64,000 nt of DNA from B1 sp034439755 (GTDB taxonomy: Bacteria; Bacteroidota; Bacteroidia; UKL13-3). The translations under genes were made by a program, and so were the position numbers. The stretch spans positions 3,765-67,764 of the forward strand of contig JAWXAZ010000031.1 of the NCBI GenBank assembly GCA_034439755.1, in the 5' to 3' direction. Positions 59,946 through 64,000 of this stretch are shown in pieces (position 1 is the stretch's first letter; every line of letters begins with the position of its first letter). Under the pieces are notes generated by a model. That model searched no databases. It was not told where the DNA came from and worked only from the letters and a program-made list of their open reading frames with translations.

Positions 59946-60689
59946 TTGAAAGATTTACTAGATTTAGATACCGGCGCCGTGCTAAGGGTTTACAAACCCT
60001 ATACCTGGACAAGTTTCGATGTAACCAAGAAAATTCAGCGTTTGGTGTTGCGTAGGTTGAGCCGCATGCCCTTGCCTGCTAATGGTGTGCGCAGGCGTGT
60101 AAAGGTTGGACATGCAGGTACCTTAGACCCATTGGCAACTGGTTTGTTAATTATCTGCATTGGCAAAGAAACCAAGAACATTGAGAAGTATATGGGCATG
60201 CCCAAGACCTATACTGGCGAAATGTGTTTGGGTGCGAGCAGACCCAGCGACGATAAAGAAAGTGAGGTTATGAAAGCGTATTCCATTGAAGGAATAACGG
60301 AAGAGATGATTTATGCCACTGCTTTAAAATTAACAGGCGAGTTAGACCAAGTGCCACCCATTTTTTCTGCCGTACAAAAAGATGGAAGGCGCGCTTATCA
60401 ATTGGCTAGGGCAGGAGAGAAGGTAGAATTGGCCTCTAGGAAAGTGTGGGTCGAATCCTTTAAGATAACCCATATTAATTTGCCCCTGATAGGCTTTGAA
60501 ATAGTATGTAGCAAGGGGACCTATATACGTGCATTGGCGCGCGACTTTGGCAACTTGTTGCAGAATGGAGCCTATTTAGAAAGTTTGCAAAGAACTAAGA
60601 TAGGAAACTTTGATTTAAGCGAAGGCTTTACCCTAGACGAATTGGCCGAAACCTTTGCAGAGCCTTTAAAATTTAAAGACATGGGTTAA
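59946..60689 (+). CDS. truB: tRNA pseudouridine(55) synthase
   Basis: TruB makes psi55 in the T loop of tRNAs. The 247-residue protein has GHAGTLDPLATGLL with catalytic Asp61, KTYTGEMCLGASRPSDDKESE, QVPPIFSAVQKDGRRAYQLARAGE and SKGTYIRALARDFG. The start codon is TTG 59946, two bases after the uppP stop; no ATG is closer to the family start. Last gene of the ftsX operon. Confidence 0.95.
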   Translation: MKDLLDLDTGAVLRVYKPYTWTSFDVTKKIQRLVLRRLSRMPLPANGVRRRVKVGHAGTLDPLATGLLIICIGKETKNIEKYMGMPKTYTGEMCLGASRPSDDKESEVMKAYSIEGITEEMIYATALKLTGELDQVPPIFSAVQKDGRRAYQLARAGEKVELASRKVWVESFKITHINLPLIGFEIVCSKGTYIRALARDFGNLLQNGAYLESLQRTKIGNFDLSEGFTLDELAETFAEPLKFKDMG

Positions 60690-60748
60690 TTTATTGTTAT
60701 TGGTTTTCAGTTGAGTAAAGTAAATAATAGAAATAATTATCAAAAGGT

Positions 60749-60778
60749 TTGTTAGATTAAACAAAAATGATAATTTTG
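60749..60778 (+). promoter_or_regulatory. Promoter of tRNA-Lys (TTG-N19-TAATTTTG)
   Basis: TTG at 60749-60751 and TAATTTTG at 60771-60778, spaced 19, upstream of the tRNA at 60807. Confidence 0.78.
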
Positions 60779-60806
60779 CACCGCGTTACAGATAACCAAT
60801 GTAACC

Positions 60807-60879
60807 GATTCAGTAGCTCAGCTGGTAGAGCATTACACTTTTAATGTAGGGGTCCTGGGTTCGAGTCCCAGCTGGATCA
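60807..60879 (+). tRNA. tRNA-Lys (anticodon TTT)
   Basis: Cloverleaf with acceptor GATTCAG/CTGGATC (one G-U), D stem GCTC/GAGC, anticodon stem TTACA/TGTAG (terminal T-G pair) with loop CTTTTAA, T stem CTGGG/CCCAG. CCA is not encoded. Confidence 0.97.
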
Positions 60880-60880
60880 C

Positions 60881-60913
60881 AAAAAAGGCAATCAATTTTG
60901 ATTGCCTTTTTTT
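60881..60913 (+). terminator. Hairpin terminator after tRNA-Lys
   Basis: GGCAATCAA (60887-60895) pairs perfectly with TTGATTGCC (60898-60906) across TT, then T7. Confidence 0.9.
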
Positions 60914-61072
60914 ATGTTGTTTTTTTGCTTGGAAAATTCAACATTATTTTCTGCTCCGAAATTTTTGACATTGGTTTATTGAGAAAAAGTTAGCTAGGGG
61001 AGCAGTTAATTAGATAGGTGAAATTAATTCCTGAAATTTTTCATAGAAAAAGACCTTTTTAAATCCCATGCA

Positions 61073-61545
61073 TTATTTGAATATCCTTCTACTAAACGGG
61101 AATTTTTCAATTTTTGCTAAGGTAATTTTTTCAAAGTCTTTGTGCTTGGGTTAATTAAATTATTAAAGTCCCCTTAGGTTAATACAGATGCAATAGCAAA
61201 GAGGCAATGTTTGTTTTCTATCACAAAATCATCCCCAAATTATTGAGTAGAAACTGAATGGGGAAAGTCTCTCCAATCTATTTCAAGTTCTGATTCTCTT
61301 ATTTTTTGTATGGTTAATTCACTGGGAATTTGATGCGTAGGATTACATAATCACCTGGCAAGGTAGCAAGGGTAAAATGAACGGCGACTTCTGCCATGTC
61401 CAAAGGCCTGTTTTGGGCAGTATAAATAAGTTGAACGCAAATAGCGTTCCAGCGTGCTCCTTTAATAGCATCGCCTTTGCCCGATAATGGGGTTGCAAAC
61501 TTTTCTCTTGAAAGTCGATAAACTTCGATGGTTAAACTAGGATGG
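61073..61545 (-). pseudogene. Decayed RES-domain toxin of an Xre-RES toxin-antitoxin system
   Basis: No intact frame exists, but the minus strand read in changing frames gives a RES domain in order: EVYRLSREKFATPLSGKGDA and ARWNAICVQLIYTAQNRPLDMAEVAVH (61350-61530), a stop at VN, then in another frame DWRDFPHSVSTQ, a stop, FGDDFVIENKH, a stop, NNLINP, then one base missing and HKDFEKITLAKIEKFPF and RIFK before TAA 61073-61075. These match the RES motifs R..R, GxRWN, Y-T-A, WRxxP, TQ-x-xGD, NxLINPxH and PFxxDxRLF. RES toxins deplete NAD. At least two frameshifts and three stops, plus a 14-bp tandem duplication at 61528-61556, show it is dead. Its intact length would have been about 155 residues. 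Confidence 0.8.
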
Positions 61546-61700
61546 TTAAACTAGGATGCCAAGGTTTATGTGAAGGAGTTCTGTTATCACTAATTCTTTT
61601 CAATAAGAATTTTTGAGTAATTCAATTGGCATTTTACTGCATAAGGCAAAGTTTGGCGTGGTTAACCAAAGCTATAATTTGTCTATATTGTAAGACATAT
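61546..61700 (-). pseudogene. Remnant of the Xre/MbcA-type antitoxin C-terminal domain
   Basis: On the minus strand just upstream of the RES remnant one frame reads LWLTTPNFALCSKMPIELL then, after a stop, KELVITELLHINLGILV and TAA at 61546-61548. This is the DUF2384 (antitoxin toxin-binding) pattern WLxTPNxxLxGxxPIELLxTxxGxxxVxxxLxRIxxGI, with Gly lost. Two in-frame stops (one before LWLTT, one after KNSY) show decay. The order antitoxin then toxin and the near overlap match functional Xre-RES operons. The N-terminal helix-turn-helix part cannot be found in 61701-61978, where I see no other feature. Confidence 0.7.
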
Positions 61701-61978
61701 TTCCACTCAAAAACAGTTTTTTTTTGCCCTAACATAGATCAGGTTTATTTATGATTATTATCAGAATGAGCTTCATTATCAATTGGTACCAAAAAAAATA
61801 GCCATCTTTGTTTTGAATTTAATGTTCTTGTTGTAAGTTGAATTATTTTGTTCTAGCTCCAAACTAGCGGCATTGGTTCGTTAAACCCATTATTCCGTAA
61901 GTCTTATGGCAGTAGGAATCGAAATAAAACGAAAATCCCATTCACGCTCATTCATTTCACTCATTTAATATTAATATT

Positions 61979-63172
61979 ATGATTGCTCAAGAAGAACCCA
62001 AAACCAAAGTAGTGGCAAAGTACCCAGCTCATGTAAAAAAGGTTTTGAAGGGGAATTATGCTGCTGCCGAAGCGGCAAAATTATGTCGGGTAGAGTTTAT
62101 CCCGTCTTATCCTATTACACCACAAACAACCATCGTAGAAAAATTGGCTTCGATGATTGCCGAGGGAGAATTAGATGCTACTTATGTGAACATGGACAGT
62201 GAACACTCTGTTTTTGCTGCCGCAAAAGGTGCTTCGTTAGGTGGCTCTAGGGTGTTTACGGCCACTAGCGGACAAGGTTTGTTGTATGCACACGAGGTAT
62301 TGCATGCCATTGCTCACATGCGTTTACCCATTGTAGCCTGCAATATTGGTAGGCCTTCTTTTCCTTGGAATATTTGGTGCGACCATTCCGATTCTATTTC
62401 GCAAAGAGATACCGGTTGGGTTCAGTTTTATGGCGAAACAGCACAAGAAACATTGGATACTTTAATTCAATCGTACATGCTGGCAGAGCAATTAAGGTTG
62501 CCCGTATTTGTGATGTTAGATGCCTTCTATCAAAGTCATACCAGCGAGAATATTTGGATTCCAGATCAGGCCTTGGTTGATACATTTTTGCCTAAAAGAG
62601 ATGCCATGAACGAAAGCATTGATCCTACTCATCCAAAGTCGTTTGGCGGTTTGGTGCCAAGCAAATTTTATGATCATTTTAACCAAGCTTATTGGACCGA
62701 TATTAATTTAGTAGAAGACCTCACCAATGAAATTGGCGCCAAATTTGGAAAGCATTTTGGTAGAAATTATGGGGCCGTTGAAGCCGTAAATATTAACAAA
62801 AATACCAAGACTATTTTAGTCACCATTGCCTCCATAGTTTCTACAACACGCGGGGTGATCCAAACGCATCCTGAAGTAGGAATGTTGAAAATAAGGTTGT
62901 TTAAACCTTTCCCCAAAAAATCTATTTTGATTGCATTAAAAGACATCTCAAAAGATTGCGTCATTGTAAACATAGATAGAAATTTTACGGGCGACAATGA
63001 AGGCGCTTTGATGCGCGAAATGAAGACCGCATTGTATGGCAAAACCTATAAGATGTATAATGTGTATGCCGGATTAGGTGGCAGGGATGTGCCGCCATCT
63101 ACCATTGAGCGCATCATTGAAAAGGTGGCCAACCAATCAATGGAAGAAGTTTGTTGGATTGATTTAGATTAA
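61979..63172 (+). CDS. porA: 2-oxoacid:ferredoxin oxidoreductase, alpha subunit (pyruvate type)
   Basis: The alpha subunit of the enzyme that oxidises pyruvate to acetyl-CoA with ferredoxin. The 397-residue protein has FIPSYPITPQTTIVEKL, MDSEHSVFAAAKGASLGGSRVFTATSGQGLLYAHEVLHAIA and PWNIWCDHSDSISQRDTGWVQFYGE, the last being typical of pyruvate-specific enzymes; domain II (from about residue 265) follows. No gamma or delta subunit gene is adjacent on the left. A start upstream is not needed; ATG 61979 follows an AT-rich run. It and porB (19 bases on) are cotranscribed. Confidence 0.9.
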   Translation: MIAQEEPKTKVVAKYPAHVKKVLKGNYAAAEAAKLCRVEFIPSYPITPQTTIVEKLASMIAEGELDATYVNMDSEHSVFAAAKGASLGGSRVFTATSGQGLLYAHEVLHAIAHMRLPIVACNIGRPSFPWNIWCDHSDSISQRDTGWVQFYGETAQETLDTLIQSYMLAEQLRLPVFVMLDAFYQSHTSENIWIPDQALVDTFLPKRDAMNESIDPTHPKSFGGLVPSKFYDHFNQAYWTDINLVEDLTNEIGAKFGKHFGRNYGAVEAVNINKNTKTILVTIASIVSTTRGVIQTHPEVGMLKIRLFKPFPKKSILIALKDISKDCVIVNIDRNFTGDNEGALMREMKTALYGKTYKMYNVYAGLGGRDVPPSTIERIIEKVANQSMEEVCWIDLD

Positions 63173-63191
63173 TGCTTAAAAAATTAAGAGT

Positions 63192-64000
63192 ATGAATAAC
63201 GCAGATAATTTTCTCATTAAAGATGAAAATGTTTACTCAGGCGCATTGAGCTGCCGTGGTTGTGGTTGGACCCTATTGGTTCGGCATCTTTCTTCTATTT
63301 TAGGGGAAGACACCGTATATGTAGTGCCTGCAAGTTGCTTCTCAATTATTGCCGGACCTTATCCCATGAACTCGGTGAAAGGCACCATAGTGCATACTGT
63401 TTTTGCGGCGGCATCTGCTACTGCTACAGGCGTTCGCGCTTCCTTGGACCGACAAGGAAAACAAGCGTCGAAAGTAGTAGTATTAGCAGGCGATGGTGGC
63501 ACATTTGATATTGGATTGCAATCTTTGTCGGGCGCGGCATCGCGCGGCGAAGACATCATTTACATCTGTAACAACAATGGTGCTTATATGAATACAGGTG
63601 TGCAAACCAGCACAGCAACCCCTTATGGCGCCATTACCACAACCAATCCTGCAGGCAAAAAAACATGGCCTAAGAACTTAGTAGAATTGGTGGCCGCACA
63701 CAATGTGCCTTATTTGGCAACCGCCTCTCTGGCTTTCTTAGATGATTTTAGGGCTAAAATTAAACGCATGCGCGATGCATCAGGGTTTAGATTTTTGATG
63801 CTAGATAGTCCTTGTCCTCCAGGCCATAAATATGCACCAGAATTGTCTATCGATATTTCTCGCTTGGTGGTTGAATCAAAATTATTTCCGCTGATGGAAA
63901 TAGAAAATGGGGAATATAAAATTACCTATTTCCCTGCCCACGAGGTGCCAGTAAGGGATGTGATGAAATTGCAGGGTAGGTTCTCTCATTTGTTTAAAAA
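63192..64000 (+). CDS. porB: 2-oxoacid:ferredoxin oxidoreductase, beta subunit, 3'-truncated by the window end
   Basis: The beta subunit binds thiamine diphosphate and one [4Fe-4S] cluster. 269 codons are visible from ATG 63192. SCRGCGWTLLV supplies the CxxC cluster ligands, and the TPP motif is VLAGDGGTFDIGLQSLSGAASRGEDIIYICNNNGAYMNTG (GDG to NN), followed by GVQTSTATPYGA and the region SPCPPGHKYAPE. The last residues seen are QGRFSHLFK. Cut by the window end, about 30-50 residues short of usual length. Confidence 0.92.
   Translation, partial: MNNADNFLIKDENVYSGALSCRGCGWTLLVRHLSSILGEDTVYVVPASCFSIIAGPYPMNSVKGTIVHTVFAAASATATGVRASLDRQGKQASKVVVLAGDGGTFDIGLQSLSGAASRGEDIIYICNNNGAYMNTGVQTSTATPYGAITTTNPAGKKTWPKNLVELVAAHNVPYLATASLAFLDDFRAKIKRMRDASGFRFLMLDSPCPPGHKYAPELSIDISRLVVESKLFPLMEIENGEYKITYFPAHEVPVRDVMKLQGRFSHLFK

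Noticed and set aside
61701..61978. An intact antitoxin DNA-binding domain or a regulatory RNA upstream of porA
   Set aside because: No helix-turn-helix motif or stable fold could be followed in either strand.

Overview
The window looks like a chromosomal segment from a member of the Bacteroidota, probably Sphingobacteriia/Chitinophagia-like or a relative; I cannot name a genus. The evidence is: three secreted proteins with type IX secretion (T9SS) C-terminal sorting tails; promoters of the TTG-N18-20-TAnnTTTG type; almost no Shine-Dalgarno sequences; and Bacteroidota-specific families (DUF4290, DUF3078, DUF3098, an HU-like/SPOR membrane protein). The DNA is AT-rich (roughly 40% GC by eye). 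HPPD and homogentisate dioxygenase indicate aerobic growth, and a two-subunit 2-oxoacid:ferredoxin oxidoreductase starts at the right edge. Most of the window is core chromosome with short gaps.

Layout. 1-3788: folK fragment, lipoprotein, queuosine-precursor-type transporter, and a copper ATPase split by an A11 tract. 3818-10033: T9SS protein, small membrane protein, miaA overlapping a GNAT-like gene, 7TM-type histidine kinase, aspartokinase. 10205-20977: fbp, tyrosine catabolism (hmgA-hppD), flippase, cystathionine beta-synthase, a heptanucleotide array, pepT, T9SS protein, J-domain-like protein. 21081-28893: a long leftward molybdenum-cofactor operon (moaA, moeA, tauE/safE, moaD, a moeB-like fusion, U32 protein, ferredoxin, moaE, moaCB). 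28947-38910: DUF4290, recN, PKD/T9SS protein, HU/SPOR protein, then cobalamin adenosyltransferase, DUF3078, cysteine desulfurase, agmatinase-like and map genes. 39069-41122: HPt protein, NlpC/P60 protein, peroxiredoxin, tRNA-Arg and tRNA-Leu. 41340-53602: lhgO-thioesterase-yihY-SBP-like genes, PTPS/queD, hldD, an NtrY-like kinase overlapping a large outer-membrane protein gene. 53820-60913: AI-2E-type transporter, leuS, ftsX-DUF3098-uppP-truB, tRNA-Lys. 60914-64000: a decayed Xre-RES toxin-antitoxin locus, then porA and porB (cut by the window end).

The most unusual signals are: (1) copA, in which a stand-alone metal-binding domain is followed at an A11 run by the ATPase body in the -1 frame; (2) an iterated, imperfectly palindromic word (TTCGGTCTGAACCAA and close variants) present in intergenic DNA and in all reading frames of genes; (3) a moeB-like E1 enzyme joined by a tandem-repeat linker to an AroQ chorismate-mutase-like domain with some active-site positions changed; (4) a fossil Xre-RES module that gene calling would miss; and (5) a dispersed repeat family of about 90-135 bp, one copy of which interrupts the molybdenum-cofactor operon while another supplies the end of miaA.

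Where a start codon was moved from the longest open frame, the reason is given with the gene. No homology search or folding program was run; family names come from recognised motifs.
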